In this document: positions 34,380-44,546 of the stretch, piece after piece
Layout of the letters: each line of letters begins with the position of its first letter
Numbering within the stretch: position 1 is the stretch's first letter
Source of the DNA: Burkholderiales bacterium
GTDB lineage: Bacteria > Pseudomonadota > Gammaproteobacteria > Burkholderiales > SG8-41
DNA: 64,000 nt
Assembly (NCBI GenBank): GCA_020854035.1
Contig: JADZGE010000078.1
Span: forward strand, 1 to 64,000
Direction: 5' to 3'
The notes under the pieces: generated by a model
Seen by the model: only the letters and a program-made list of their open reading frames with translations
The model's database searches: none
What the model was told of the DNA's origin: nothing
Translations under genes and position numbers: made by a program

Positions 34380-34472
34380 CGAGTTGGCAGTAGCCAGTGG
34401 GCAGCAGTCAGCGGGGTCGAGCGGCACCGCGGGTACCGAATACTGCCAACTCGATACTGCCCACTCGTTACT
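34375..34472. repeat. Palindromic intergenic repeat (AGTAACGAGT family)
   Basis: The left arm 34375-34409 begins AGTAACGAGTTGGCAGTA. The right arm 34438-34472 is its imperfect reverse complement (reads AGTAACGAGTGGGCAGTA on the minus strand). The element fills the gap between the sensor remnant and the end of the HisD-family gene, and it could serve as a terminator for the minus-strand gene's convergent neighbour. Related sequence occurs at 51930-52110. Confidence 0.7.
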
Positions 34473-35769
34473 TCGGACTGTCGAGACCGATGTCGCGACC
34501 TCCGTACATCCGCAGGCGCAGGTCGGCCTGCTCCTTGTGTCCCCAGAAACGCTCGATCGCGCAAAGCCGCGAGCAGTAGTCGCCGATCACAACGCTTGCT
34601 TCGGGCGTGCACTGCTGGTAGGTGACGGTCTTCAGGAACTTGCCGACCCACAACCCGCCCGTGTAGCGCGCCGCGCCCTTCGTCGGGAGCGTGTGGTTCG
34701 TGCCGATCACCTTGTCGCCGTAGGCGACGTTCGTTTCCGGCCCGAGGAACATCGCGCCGTAGTTCCTCATGCGCTCGAGGAACCAGCGCGGCTCCCGGGC
34801 AAGGATCTCGACGTGCTCCACGGCGCAGCGGTCCGCCTCCACGACCGCTTCCTCGCGGTTCGCGACGAGGAGGATCCGCCCGTAGTCGCGCCACGCCTCG
34901 CCCGCGACATCGGCGGTCGGCAGCACCTTCAACTGCCGCTCGATCTCGGCGGGCAGCGCCTCGGCGAGCGCACGCGATGTCGTGACGAGGATCGCCGGAG
35001 AGGTGGGTCCGTGCTCGGCCTGTCCAAGCAGGTCGACCGCGACCATCGCGACGTCCGCGGTCTCGTCGGCGACGACGAGCACCTCGGTCGGCCCGGCGAG
35101 AAGGTCGATGCCGACGCGCCCGAAGAGCTGGCGCTTCGCCTCCGCGACGTAGGCGTTGCCCGGTCCCACGAGCATGTCGACCGGCGCGATCGTCTCGGTG
35201 CCGAGCGCCATCGCCGCCACCGCCTGCACGCCGCCCATCACGTGGATTTCGTCCGCGCCGGCAAGGTGCATCGCCGCGATGGTGGCGGGGTGCGGCTCGC
35301 CCTCGTTGGGCGGCGTGCACGCGATGACCCGCGGCACGCCCGCCACCTTCGCCGTCACGATGCTCATGTGCGCCGAGGCGACCATCGGATAGCGCCCGCC
35401 CGGCACGTAGCAGCCGACGCTCCCGACCGGGATGTTCCGGTGCCCGAGGATGACGCCCGGAAGCGTCTCGACCTCGACGTCGCGGAGCGCCTCGCGCTGC
35501 GCCTGCGCGAAGCCGCGGATCTGCTGCTGGGCGAAGCGGATATCGTCGAGCGTGCCCGCGGGCACCTTCGAGACGATGGCCGCAATCTCGTCGTGGCGCA
35601 GCCGGAAGGAGGCCGGCGACCACCGGTCGAACTTCCGCGAAAGCTCGCGCACCGCCGCGTCCCCGCGCGCCGCGACCTCGGCCAGCATGCTCTCGACCGC
35701 CTGCCGCACCTTGCGGTCGGCCTCTTCGGCCGCGGCGGCGGAGATGCCCTGCTTGATGACTTGTGCCAT
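34468..35769 (-). CDS. Histidinol-dehydrogenase-family enzyme
   Basis: A protein of 433 residues. HisD-family blocks are all present: [97 protein letters not shown] with the zinc/base His, and [27 protein letters not shown] precedes the ATG. No other his gene is nearby, so it may be a catabolic paralogue; sulfopropanediol 3-dehydrogenase (HpsN) belongs to this family. Whether it oxidises histidinol or another alcohol cannot be told from motifs alone. Confidence 0.92.
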   Translation of the reverse strand: MAQVIKQGISAAAAEEADRKVRQAVESMLAEVAARGDAAVRELSRKFDRWSPASFRLRHDEIAAIVSKVPAGTLDDIRFAQQQIRGFAQAQREALRDVEVETLPGVILGHRNIPVGSVGCYVPGGRYPMVASAHMSIVTAKVAGVPRVIACTPPNEGEPHPATIAAMHLAGADEIHVMGGVQAVAAMALGTETIAPVDMLVGPGNAYVAEAKRQLFGRVGIDLLAGPTEVLVVADETADVAMVAVDLLGQAEHGPTSPAILVTTSRALAEALPAEIERQLKVLPTADVAGEAWRDYGRILLVANREEAVVEADRCAVEHVEILAREPRWFLERMRNYGAMFLGPETNVAYGDKVIGTNHTLPTKGAARYTGGLWVGKFLKTVTYQQCTPEASVVIGDYCSRLCAIERFWGHKEQADLRLRMYGGRDIGLDSPK

Positions 35770-35896
35770 CGGAAATCCCTCTCGTTCTGAACGCGGGGCG
35801 CCGGAAAGGTCCTGCGCCGGGCGCCATTCTATAATCAACAAGCGCGAGCCCTCTTGCGGCGTCGCGCTCGAGCTTCGACACGGGTTCCGGCAGGCC

Positions 35897-36010
35897 ATGT
35901 CCCAACCGCAAACCGAGACAGTGCGCGCCCCGGGCATGCGCCACGACGGGCTCTTCGGCGAGCCCACGGGCGCGAGTTTCACGATCGACGGTGGCTGCTC
36001 GGCGCGCTGA
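35897..36010 (+). pseudogene. 3' remnant of a short-chain dehydrogenase
   Basis: A frame of 37 codons whose end, [17 protein letters not shown], is the standard C-terminal block of SDR enzymes (TGxxxxIDGGW/C). The preceding part is unrelated. All catalytic and Rossmann motifs are missing. It lies between the start of the HisD-family gene and the M64 peptidase gene. Confidence 0.6.
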
Positions 36011-36023
36011 AGGTCCGCCGCCG

Positions 36024-37499
36024 ATGAACGCCGGTCGCTGCCGCTGCCGGAGCGGCGCGCCGGGCCCGGCGCGCGGCGCGGGGGAAAGGCGCGACTTTTT
36101 CCGGCGGGCCGGCGCGGCGGGGCTCGCGCTGTTCTGCCCGGGTTGTGGGTCGCGGGAGCCGACGGTTCCCGCTCCCGCCGCGACGGCCGCCCTTGGTGCA
36201 GGCGCGCTGCGGCTCGACCTGCGGCAGCGCGTCGCCGACGGCGCCGAATCATTCGAACTGGAGGCGCTCGTCCGCGAACCCCGGTGGTCCGGCCGGCGCA
36301 CACGGCTCGCCGACGCCCCCGACTGGGGCGACTACCGACTGTCAGTGCACGACACAGAGCAGGGCGTGCTGCTCTACCGGCAGGGCTTCGACAGCGATCT
36401 CGCCCCCTTCGCCCGCGCGGCAACGACGCGGCTCACTCTCCGCATGCGGATGCCCGCGCGTCCGGTGCGGGTCGCGATCGAAAAGCGGCGCGGCGAGCAG
36501 ACGTTCAGCGAGCTTGCGGCCCTGACGATCGACCCGGCGCAAGCTCGCGTCGAGCGTCCCGGGCAAGCCGCCGGCACGCGGGTCGAATCGATCCTGACGG
36601 GCGGCGATCCGGCCGCGAAGGTGGACGTCGCGATACTGGGCGACGGCTACCGGGAGGCGGAGTACCCGAAATTCGCTGCCGACGCGCGGCGCGCGGCGGA
36701 GTACCTGTTCTCCGTGGACCCTTTTCGTGCGCGCCGCGATGATTTCAACGTGAACGCGGTATTCGTGCCGAGCGCGGAAAGCGGCGTGACCGATCCCTAT
36801 CTCGGCATCGCGCGGGACACCGCGTTTGGCTGTGCATATGGCAGCGGCGCCGCCGAACGGACACTCGCGGCGGGCCGCTCGCGCGCGCTTTATGACGCGG
36901 CGGCGGCCGCGCCGTACGACTTCCTCTTGGTGCTGGCGAATGCGCGCCGCTACGGCGGGAGCGCGCGCTACGGCGGCCCGGCGGTCGTGGCGATCGACAG
37001 CGCCGCGGCGCGCTATCTCGTGGTGCACGAGTTCGCGCACGCCGTGGCCGGGCTCGCGGACGAGTACTACGTGCCCGCGGCGGGCGGCCCGCGCTACGGC
37101 GGCAACGTCGAGCCGTGGCAGCCGAACATCACGACTTCGCCGGCCCGGCGCAGGTGGGACGCGCTGCGGGCGGGACCGGCGCGCGCATCGGCCTGGAACC
37201 AGGACGAGTACGACCGGCGATTCGGGCGATACGTGGCGCGCTATGAAGCGCTGCGGGCCCGGGGCGCGCCCGAAGAGACCATCGAGCAGCTCATGAGCGA
37301 GGAACGCGCACGGCAAGCGGTGCTCCTCGGGAAACACGGCGACACGCGCCGCGCGGGATACTTCGAGGGCGCCAACGGCTACGCGCGGGGCGCCTACCGT
37401 TCCGGCGTTGACTGCATCATGTTTTCATTGCAGTCGGATCACTTCTGCCCGGCGTGCACCGCGGCACTCGACCGCGCAATCGACGGGCAGCGCGGTTGA
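36024..37499 (+). CDS. M64-family (IgA-type) metallopeptidase, exported
   Basis: A protein of 491 residues. The N-terminus carries [17 protein letters not shown], a twin-arginine-like signal, then CPGCGS, which could supply a lipid-anchored Cys. The middle part is a beta-rich domain, with the M64 block [20 protein letters not shown]. The zinc site is [20 protein letters not shown] (HExxHxxxxxxD-type), with downstream [20 protein letters not shown], the conserved C-terminal Cys motif. The substrate is unknown; the IgA peptidase name comes from a distant clostridial member. No neighbour suggests a partner. Confidence 0.9.
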   Translation: MNAGRCRCRSGAPGPARGAGERRDFFRRAGAAGLALFCPGCGSREPTVPAPAATAALGAGALRLDLRQRVADGAESFELEALVREPRWSGRRTRLADAPDWGDYRLSVHDTEQGVLLYRQGFDSDLAPFARAATTRLTLRMRMPARPVRVAIEKRRGEQTFSELAALTIDPAQARVERPGQAAGTRVESILTGGDPAAKVDVAILGDGYREAEYPKFAADARRAAEYLFSVDPFRARRDDFNVNAVFVPSAESGVTDPYLGIARDTAFGCAYGSGAAERTLAAGRSRALYDAAAAAPYDFLLVLANARRYGGSARYGGPAVVAIDSAAARYLVVHEFAHAVAGLADEYYVPAAGGPRYGGNVEPWQPNITTSPARRRWDALRAGPARASAWNQDEYDRRFGRYVARYEALRARGAPEETIEQLMSEERARQAVLLGKHGDTRRAGYFEGANGYARGAYRSGVDCIMFSLQSDHFCPACTAALDRAIDGQRG

Positions 37500-37506
37500 G
37501 CAGGGG

Positions 37507-38382
37507 TCACGGATGGCGCTGCAGGAACCCCCGCACCGCGGCGGCGAAGCCGGCGGGGTTGTCGAGCGTCACGTGGTGGTCGGCGTCCGGGACCTCCGCG
37601 AGCTCCACCTGCGGACAGCGCGCCTTCACTGCGGCCTGGATCGCCGGGGTGATGCGCTCGCTGCGGCCGCCCTTGACGAGCAGCGCCGGCACCTTGATGT
37701 CACCCCAGAGCGGCATGCCGTCGAACTTCTCGCGCGTTCCGTACACCCTGCGGTCGAAGCGGTGCCGCCATGCACCATCGGGAAACTGCTTCGCGCTGAA
37801 CCCGGCGACGTAGCGCACGACCTCGGGTGAGGCGAGCGTCGTGCCGGGGCGCAGTTGGAACCGGGAGATCAGCTCCTCGCGGCTCGCGTAATCGGTGCCG
37901 GGGCGCGAACCGCGTTCGCGCATCGCCGCGAGGCGGTCCTCGCCGAGGCTGATCGAGGTGTCGACGACGATGAGTCGCTTCACGCGGCCGGGGTAGCGCG
38001 CCGTGTAGCAGGTCGAGACCGTGCCGCCCATCGAGTGGCCGATCAGTGTGAAGTCACGGAGATCGAGCACGCGCGCGGCCTTGTCGAGATCCGCCGCGTA
38101 GTCGGCATAGGCGTAGGCCGGCGGATCCGCCCAGTCGCTCTCGCCGTGGCCGCGCTGGTCGATCGCGAGGACGTGATGATCGCGCCGGAAATCCGCCGCG
38201 ACGAAGTCGAACCAGTGGCCGTGGGCGGCGCCGCCGTGCACGCATAGGATGACGGGCCTGCCGGCCGTGCCGTAGTCGAGATAGTGCAGATTGAGCGCGC
38301 CGGCCCGCACGTGGCGGTCGGTGTAGGGGGCCGGCGCGAGAGTGGTAGCGGCGGCCCTCGTGGTCGAGACATGGTGATGCAT
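37507..38382 (-). CDS. Alpha/beta-hydrolase
   Basis: A protein of 291 residues. The oxyanion-hole block is PVILCVHGGAAHGHWFDFVA, with AIDQRGHGESDWADPPAY typical of the MhpC/haloperoxidase-like group. The nucleophile elbow is TLIGHSMGGTVSTCY. The catalytic His is in PDADHHVTLDNP. It overlaps nothing and ends 8 bp from the convergent M64 gene. The binding-protein gene at 38462 lies just upstream on the same strand, so they probably form an operon. Confidence 0.92.
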   Translation of the reverse strand: MHHHVSTTRAAATTLAPAPYTDRHVRAGALNLHYLDYGTAGRPVILCVHGGAAHGHWFDFVAADFRRDHHVLAIDQRGHGESDWADPPAYAYADYAADLDKAARVLDLRDFTLIGHSMGGTVSTCYTARYPGRVKRLIVVDTSISLGEDRLAAMRERGSRPGTDYASREELISRFQLRPGTTLASPEVVRYVAGFSAKQFPDGAWRHRFDRRVYGTREKFDGMPLWGDIKVPALLVKGGRSERITPAIQAAVKARCPQVELAEVPDADHHVTLDNPAGFAAAVRGFLQRHP

Positions 38383-38461
38383 GAGGGTGACGAGGTGAGG
38401 GTGACGAGGTGAGGGTGAGGCGCGCGGGCGGCAGGAATGACTCTCCGGTCACCCTTGTACG

Positions 38462-39196
38462 TCACGCCTTCGCGGCCACGGTCAGCCCGCGCACACCGTT
38501 CTTCTCGATGGTGCGCGCGACGAGCCCCGTCGCCTTGATCTCCTCGATGAAATCCTTGAGCCAGGCGGCGGCGGCGGGACGGCCTTTCGGTACGCCGGCG
38601 GCCTGCTGCACGGCGGTGAAATTGCCATCCAGCAATCTCGATCCCGGCAGGTTCTCCTGGTCGGTCACGAGCCGCGGTCTCAGGCCCGCGAGCGCGTCGA
38701 GCCCGTCGTCGAGAAGCTGCCGGAACGCGGCATCCGCTCCCTTCACCCGGATGAGCGCCGCGTTCGCGATCGTCCGCGTGAGGTACAGCTCGTAGGCACT
38801 CCTTTCCGGCACGACGATGCGCACCCCCTTGCGATCCACCTCCGCGATGGATTTGAGCGGCGAGCCGGGCGGCACGAGGTAGGTCGCCTCGATCTCGACG
38901 TAGGCGGCGGTGAAGTCGATCTCGTTCGCCCGCTGCGGCTCGGCGCCCAGGAATCCGGCGTCCCACTCGTTCCTGCCGGCGGCATCGGCGAGCGCCCCGG
39001 GATTGGGATAGGGCACGAGCTCGACGTCGAGGCCGAGGCGCCGGCCGAGTTCGCGGCCGAGATCCGCCGCGATGCCGCGCGGCGCGCCGGTCGCCGGGTC
39101 CGTCGCGGTCAGCAGGAAGTTGCTCATGTTGAGCCCCACGCGGAGCTTGCCGGCGGGCGCGAACTCGGCGCGCAGAGCGGGCGTTACGTCGGTCAT
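38462..39196 (-). CDS. SBP_bac_3-type substrate-binding protein, no signal peptide
   Basis: A protein of 244 residues. The amino-acid-type binding fold is visible: LRVGLNMSNFLLTATDPATG, IAADLGRELGRRLGLDVELV, AGRNEWDAGFLGAEPQRANE and EIDFTAAYVEIEATYLVPPG. The protein starts MTDVTPALRAEFAPAGKLRV, without a hydrophobic signal. Family members lacking a signal exist as cytoplasmic sensors or enzymes related to cyclohexadienyl dehydratase; alternatively the start was lost. No ABC permease is near. It is 79 bp upstream of the hydrolase gene, same strand. Confidence 0.88.
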   Translation of the reverse strand: MTDVTPALRAEFAPAGKLRVGLNMSNFLLTATDPATGAPRGIAADLGRELGRRLGLDVELVPYPNPGALADAAGRNEWDAGFLGAEPQRANEIDFTAAYVEIEATYLVPPGSPLKSIAEVDRKGVRIVVPERSAYELYLTRTIANAALIRVKGADAAFRQLLDDGLDALAGLRPRLVTDQENLPGSRLLDGNFTAVQQAAGVPKGRPAAAAWLKDFIEEIKATGLVARTIEKNGVRGLTVAAKA

Positions 39197-39377
39197 TGCG
39201 GCACCTCGGGTGCGGGAGCGAAGGGCGAAGGGCGAAGGATGAAGGATGCCCACGCAAACGGCAAGCGCGGTTCCCGGAAGCAGCGGCGAATCGCGGGCCC
39301 GGCACGCTGGCTCATGTCCACATATCGGAGTAGATTTCCCCTTGCCGCTCGCGGTTCACGGACAGGGGGAGAAGGCC

Positions 39378-40364
39378 ATGACGACAGCGAGGAGGGGGAC
39401 GGTGGCGCTGCTTGCCGTTTCCTGCGCGGTGGCGGTAACGCCGGTTTCGGCGCAGGACGCGGGAGCGCCCGCCGCGGTGCCGAAGAACGTGCGCATCGTC
39501 ACGGCCAGCACCGGCGGCACGGGGCCGGATTTCATCGCCCGGCTGGTCGCGCCCAGGCTCGGAGAGGCGCTGCGCACCAACGCGATCGTCGAGAACCGGC
39601 CGAGTTCGAACGGCGTCGCGACCGCGGCCTACGTGGCCAAGGCGCCGGCCGACGGGTCGGTGACGATGATGGGAAACGCCGGCACCCACGCGATCAACGC
39701 CGCCCTTTACCGGAAGCTGGAGTACGACCCGGCGGCGGATTTCGCGCCGATCACGGAAGTCGCGGCGGTGCCGCTCGCGCTCGTGGTGCACCCGTCGGTG
39801 CCCGCGAAATCGGTCGGCGATCTCGTCGCGCTGGCGCGGAAGATGCCCGGCAGGCTCAACGTCGCCATCGCGGGCGCCGCGGGCGAGCTGATGGGCAACG
39901 CGCTGAAGCTCCAGGCGAAGATCGACATGACCAACATTCCCTACAAGGGCGGTTCCAACGCGGCGATAGGGGTGGTTTCGGGCGAGGCGGACATGGTGTT
40001 CACCTCGTACGTCGTCATCGCGCCGCACGTGGAATCCGGGCGGCTGCGCGTGCTCGGGGTCACCAGCGCGCAGCGCATGCCGCAACTGCCGAACGTGCCG
40101 GCGATCGCCGAGCAGGGGCTGCCCGGCTACGAGCACGAGCAGTGGTACGCGCTCTTCGCCCCGGCGAAGACCCCGGCGGCGCTGGTGCAGGCCTATTACC
40201 GGGAAGTGGCGCGTATCGTGCAGGCGACGGAGGTCAACGACCGTTTGCTGAAGACCGGGCACCGGGTCGTCGCCGGTACGCCGCAGCAACTCGCCGACAA
40301 GGTACGCCGCGAGATCGAGAAGACGCGCACGATCATGCGGGAGTCGGGGATGCAGCAGCAGTGA
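39378..40364 (+). CDS. Bug/TctC-family receptor
   Basis: A protein of 328 residues. Signal peptide TVALLAVSCAVAVTPVSAQ, cleaved about residue 25. Landmarks are VPKNVRIVTASTGGTGPDFI, AIVENRPSSNGVATAAYVAK, ADGSVTMMGNAGTHAI, YDPAADFAPITEVAAV and IPYKGGSNAAIGVVSGEADM. GGGGGAGAAGG precedes ATG 39378. It is divergent from the binding-protein/hydrolase pair. Its stop codon forms the first base of a perfect hairpin. Confidence 0.94.
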   Translation: MTTARRGTVALLAVSCAVAVTPVSAQDAGAPAAVPKNVRIVTASTGGTGPDFIARLVAPRLGEALRTNAIVENRPSSNGVATAAYVAKAPADGSVTMMGNAGTHAINAALYRKLEYDPAADFAPITEVAAVPLALVVHPSVPAKSVGDLVALARKMPGRLNVAIAGAAGELMGNALKLQAKIDMTNIPYKGGSNAAIGVVSGEADMVFTSYVVIAPHVESGRLRVLGVTSAQRMPQLPNVPAIAEQGLPGYEHEQWYALFAPAKTPAALVQAYYREVARIVQATEVNDRLLKTGHRVVAGTPQQLADKVRREIEKTRTIMRESGMQQQ

Positions 40365-40390
40365 GGAATTCGGCCGTTGGCCGAATTCCT
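40364..40390 (+). terminator. Perfect 12-bp hairpin at the Bug gene stop
   Basis: AGGAATTCGGCC - GTT - GGCCGAATTCCT. The arms are perfectly complementary with a 3-nt loop, starting at the last base of the stop codon. No T-run follows, so it may act in mRNA stabilisation or as a factor-assisted terminator rather than as a classical intrinsic terminator. Confidence 0.65.
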
Positions 40391-40484
40391 TGGAATGGGC
40401 TCAACCCCTGCGCGGAGTAGGTGCGCCTGATCCGCAATTCGGTGCGGAATCAGACGTTGGCGATCGGCCCGGAGCGAAGGCCTG

Positions 40485-40538
40485 CCGGCTCGCCGGGTCC
40501 TGTCGAAGCGGCCGGCGCCTGATCCGGTTCTCCCAGCG
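40485..40538 (-). repeat. GAGAACCGGA-type repeat, copy 1 (inverted)
   Basis: Read on the minus strand it contains GAGAACCGGATCAGGCGCCG and then CTTCGACAGGACCCGGCGAG, matching the copy at 41041 with few differences. It is oriented opposite to the other two copies. Confidence 0.6.
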
Positions 40539-41040
40539 CATCTGGAACTGCTTGGGATGAAGCATCGATCAGATCCTCCAGGAAGCCTGATGTCGCGGTG
40601 GGTGGCACGGCGAGTGCGACGGGTGGTGAGCACGGAATTTGCGACCGTGTCCGACACCACCGCGAAGTCAGTACTCAACCGCTCGCCGCAAGTTGACAAC
40701 AGCGTCGTCCACGTACATGGTGATGCGGGATATGCGCGTTATACATACACGTCAAGGGCACGGGTGACGTGGCAGGTCCTGCCTCTTGCCTGATTGTGGG
40801 CGTCCGCTCCTGGCCGAACCCGGCCAAATGCCGCCGCCGCTGAGTTCTCCGATAACGGCCGTTCACGAAGGGCGCTCCAGCACGCGGGGGCGGGTGGCGG
40901 GGGCGGTCGAGCGGGCCCATTGCAAGAGATCCGCACGAAGCAACCCGCGGCCGGGTGGCGGAACGGCCGGTGGCTGATCCGGTTCTCGGGTACTGGTACT
41001 GACTTGAGACAACGCGATGGCAAAATCAATTGACCGGATG

Positions 41041-41092
41041 CGCCCGGAGAACCGGAGCAGGCGCCGGGCGTTCCGACAGGACCCGGCCAGCG
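41041..41092 (+). repeat. GAGAACCGGA-type repeat, copy 2
   Basis: Contains GAGAACCGGAGCAGGCGCCG followed by GTTCCGACAGGACCCGGCCA; nearly identical to copy 1 in opposite orientation about 550 bp away. Confidence 0.6.
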
Positions 41093-41150
41093 ACCAGCGC
41101 GATAGCCCACCCCCGCCGCTACGCGCCGACACCTCCCGAGCGGAGGGGAA

Positions 41151-41191
41151 GCCTTGAGGCGCCGGCCGTTCCAACGGGACCCGGCGAGCGG
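41151..41191 (+). repeat. GAGAACCGGA-type repeat, partial copy 3
   Basis: Shares the second half of the unit (GAGGCGCCGGCCGTTCCAAC, then GGGACCCGGCGAGCGG) with copy 2, same orientation, 60 bp further on. Confidence 0.5.
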
Positions 41192-41326
41192 AAAGGCGTC
41201 CGCCCCGGGCGGAAGGCGGAGCCGAACTCGCCATCGTTGCCCTTGATCGAGCCCGAGTTGCTCCTGGTTGTTGCCGACTACCACGTTTCGGCTATGATTC
41301 CGCCTTTTTCGCGCCGAGACCCTGTC

Positions 41327-42988
<1,662 letters not shown>

Positions 42989-43129
42989 CCGTCGTTGCGG
43001 CCGCCGGTACACTCGGAAGCACACCCAAGCTCGGGCGTCCGGCCGGGCTGGATCGTCCGGCGGGACTCACGGTCAGGCCGAAGAAGGAACACGACGCAGC
43101 GCAACCGCCGCCCGCGTGCTTTCTCGATG

Positions 43130-44437
43130 TTACGGCGCCAGCGCCGCGTGCACCCAGCGCGCCGCGGCGAGGAGCGAGCGGTCGCCGTTCCTGCGGCCGA
43201 TCAATTGCGCGCCGATCGGCAGCCCGTGCGGGCCCGTGAACACGGGCAGCGTCACGCAGGGCACGTGGGTCGTGGTCCAGATGAGGCAGAAGGACGCGTC
43301 GCCCGTGCGCTCCAGACCGATGGGCGCCTCGCCGGCTGCCGCGGCGGCGAGGAGCACGTCGTGCTCGTCGAACACGGGCGCGAGGAGCGCGCGGCAGCGT
43401 TCGGCATGATCGCGCGCCGCGCGGTATTGCTGGAACGTGCACGCGAGCCCGTGCTTCAACCGATTCTCCCGCAGGGTCTTGCTGATGAGTTCCCAGTGGT
43501 TCTCGATCTCCCAGGTGAAGTTCCGCGCGAATTCGTAGCTCGAGATCCGCGAGTGCGTCTCCTCGATGTCCGCGAAAGTCGCGGGGAGCTCCACGTCGGC
43601 GACGCGCGCGCCGGCCTTCGACAAGCGGCGCGCGGCCTCCTCCAGCAGGCGCTGGGTGCCGGGCTCGACGCGCGGCCAGAAATGCGTGCGGCAGAAGCCC
43701 ACGCGCGGCGGGGCGGCCGGGGCCGGCACGGGCTCCGGCTCGCGCCCGAGCAGCACGTCGCGGTAGAGGGCGATGTCCCCGACCGAGCGCGCGAGGAGCC
43801 CCACGGTGTCGAGCGAGCCCGCGGCTTCCTTCACGCCCACGCAGCGGATGTCGCCCCACGTCGGCCGGTAGCCGACGACGCCGCAGAAGGAAGCCGGGCG
43901 TATCGTCGAGCCGGTCGTCTGCGTGCCGAGCGCGAGCGGAACCATGAATTCGGCGACCGCGGCCGCCGAGCCGCTGGAGGAGCCTCCGGGCGTGCGCGCG
44001 GGATCGAAGGGATTGCGGGTCTTGCCGGGGTGCCGGTTCGCGAACTCCGTGGTGACGGTCTTTCCCATCAGCACGCCGCCCGCCTTGCGCGAGAGCGCGA
44101 CCGTCGCGGCGTCCCCCCTGGGCCGGTGACCGGCGTAGATCGGGGAGCCCATCTCGGTCGGCATGTCGCAGGTGTCGAAGATGTCCTTCGCGCCGAAGGG
44201 CACGCCGCCGATCGCCCCGCGGCGGCCGCTCCGATCGAACGCACGCGCCTGCGCGATCGCCTGCTCCGCGTCGAAGAATTGCCACGCCAGCACCTGCGGC
44301 TCGCGCGCATCGATCCTCGCGATGCAGGCGCGCACCACGGACTCGCTGGTCGCGCTGCCGGCGGCGATCGCGGCGGCCATTTCGGTCGCCGTGAGTTCGT
44401 TCAACGCTGCCTCGGGTTTCCTGGACGGGAGGGGCAT
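43130..44437 (-). CDS. Amidase (amidase-signature family)
   Basis: A protein of 435 residues. Catalytic Lys in AIGGVPFGAKDIFDTCDMPT; Ser motif TPGGSSSGSAAAVAEFM and LGTQTTGSTIRPASFCGVVG. The end block is LPVFTGPHGLPIGAQLIGRR. It is a paralogue of the enzyme at 23417-24823, sharing the DMPTEMGxxxYxG stretch. The gene is divergent from the FAD dehydrogenase gene across a 109-bp promoter region. The substrate is unknown. Confidence 0.94.
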   Translation of the reverse strand: MPLPSRKPEAALNELTATEMAAAIAAGSATSESVVRACIARIDAREPQVLAWQFFDAEQAIAQARAFDRSGRRGAIGGVPFGAKDIFDTCDMPTEMGSPIYAGHRPRGDAATVALSRKAGGVLMGKTVTTEFANRHPGKTRNPFDPARTPGGSSSGSAAAVAEFMVPLALGTQTTGSTIRPASFCGVVGYRPTWGDIRCVGVKEAAGSLDTVGLLARSVGDIALYRDVLLGREPEPVPAPAAPPRVGFCRTHFWPRVEPGTQRLLEEAARRLSKAGARVADVELPATFADIEETHSRISSYEFARNFTWEIENHWELISKTLRENRLKHGLACTFQQYRAARDHAERCRALLAPVFDEHDVLLAAAAAGEAPIGLERTGDASFCLIWTTTHVPCVTLPVFTGPHGLPIGAQLIGRRNGDRSLLAAARWVHAALAP

Positions 44438-44546
44438 GGGCTTGTCCTCGTTGCCGGGGTGGCCGGAACACGGTATTGAAGCAGGTTCTAGTATAGTGAC
44501 TTGCGCCAGGGCGGGGTGACGGGCGTCGCGGCGTTCGGGACAGCCA

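Larger units (their letters stand above)
40391..41326. other. Long intergenic stretch with repeats
   Basis: 936 bases without a supported gene. It contains two full copies and one partial copy of a roughly 45-bp repeat (40485-40538, 41041-41092, 41151-41191). Short open frames are present, but none has a recognisable product. Confidence 0.55.

Noticed and set aside
41151..41191. Promoter element of ettA
   Set aside because: The sequence is a partial copy of a repeat found twice upstream in both orientations, so it is better explained as repeat DNA.
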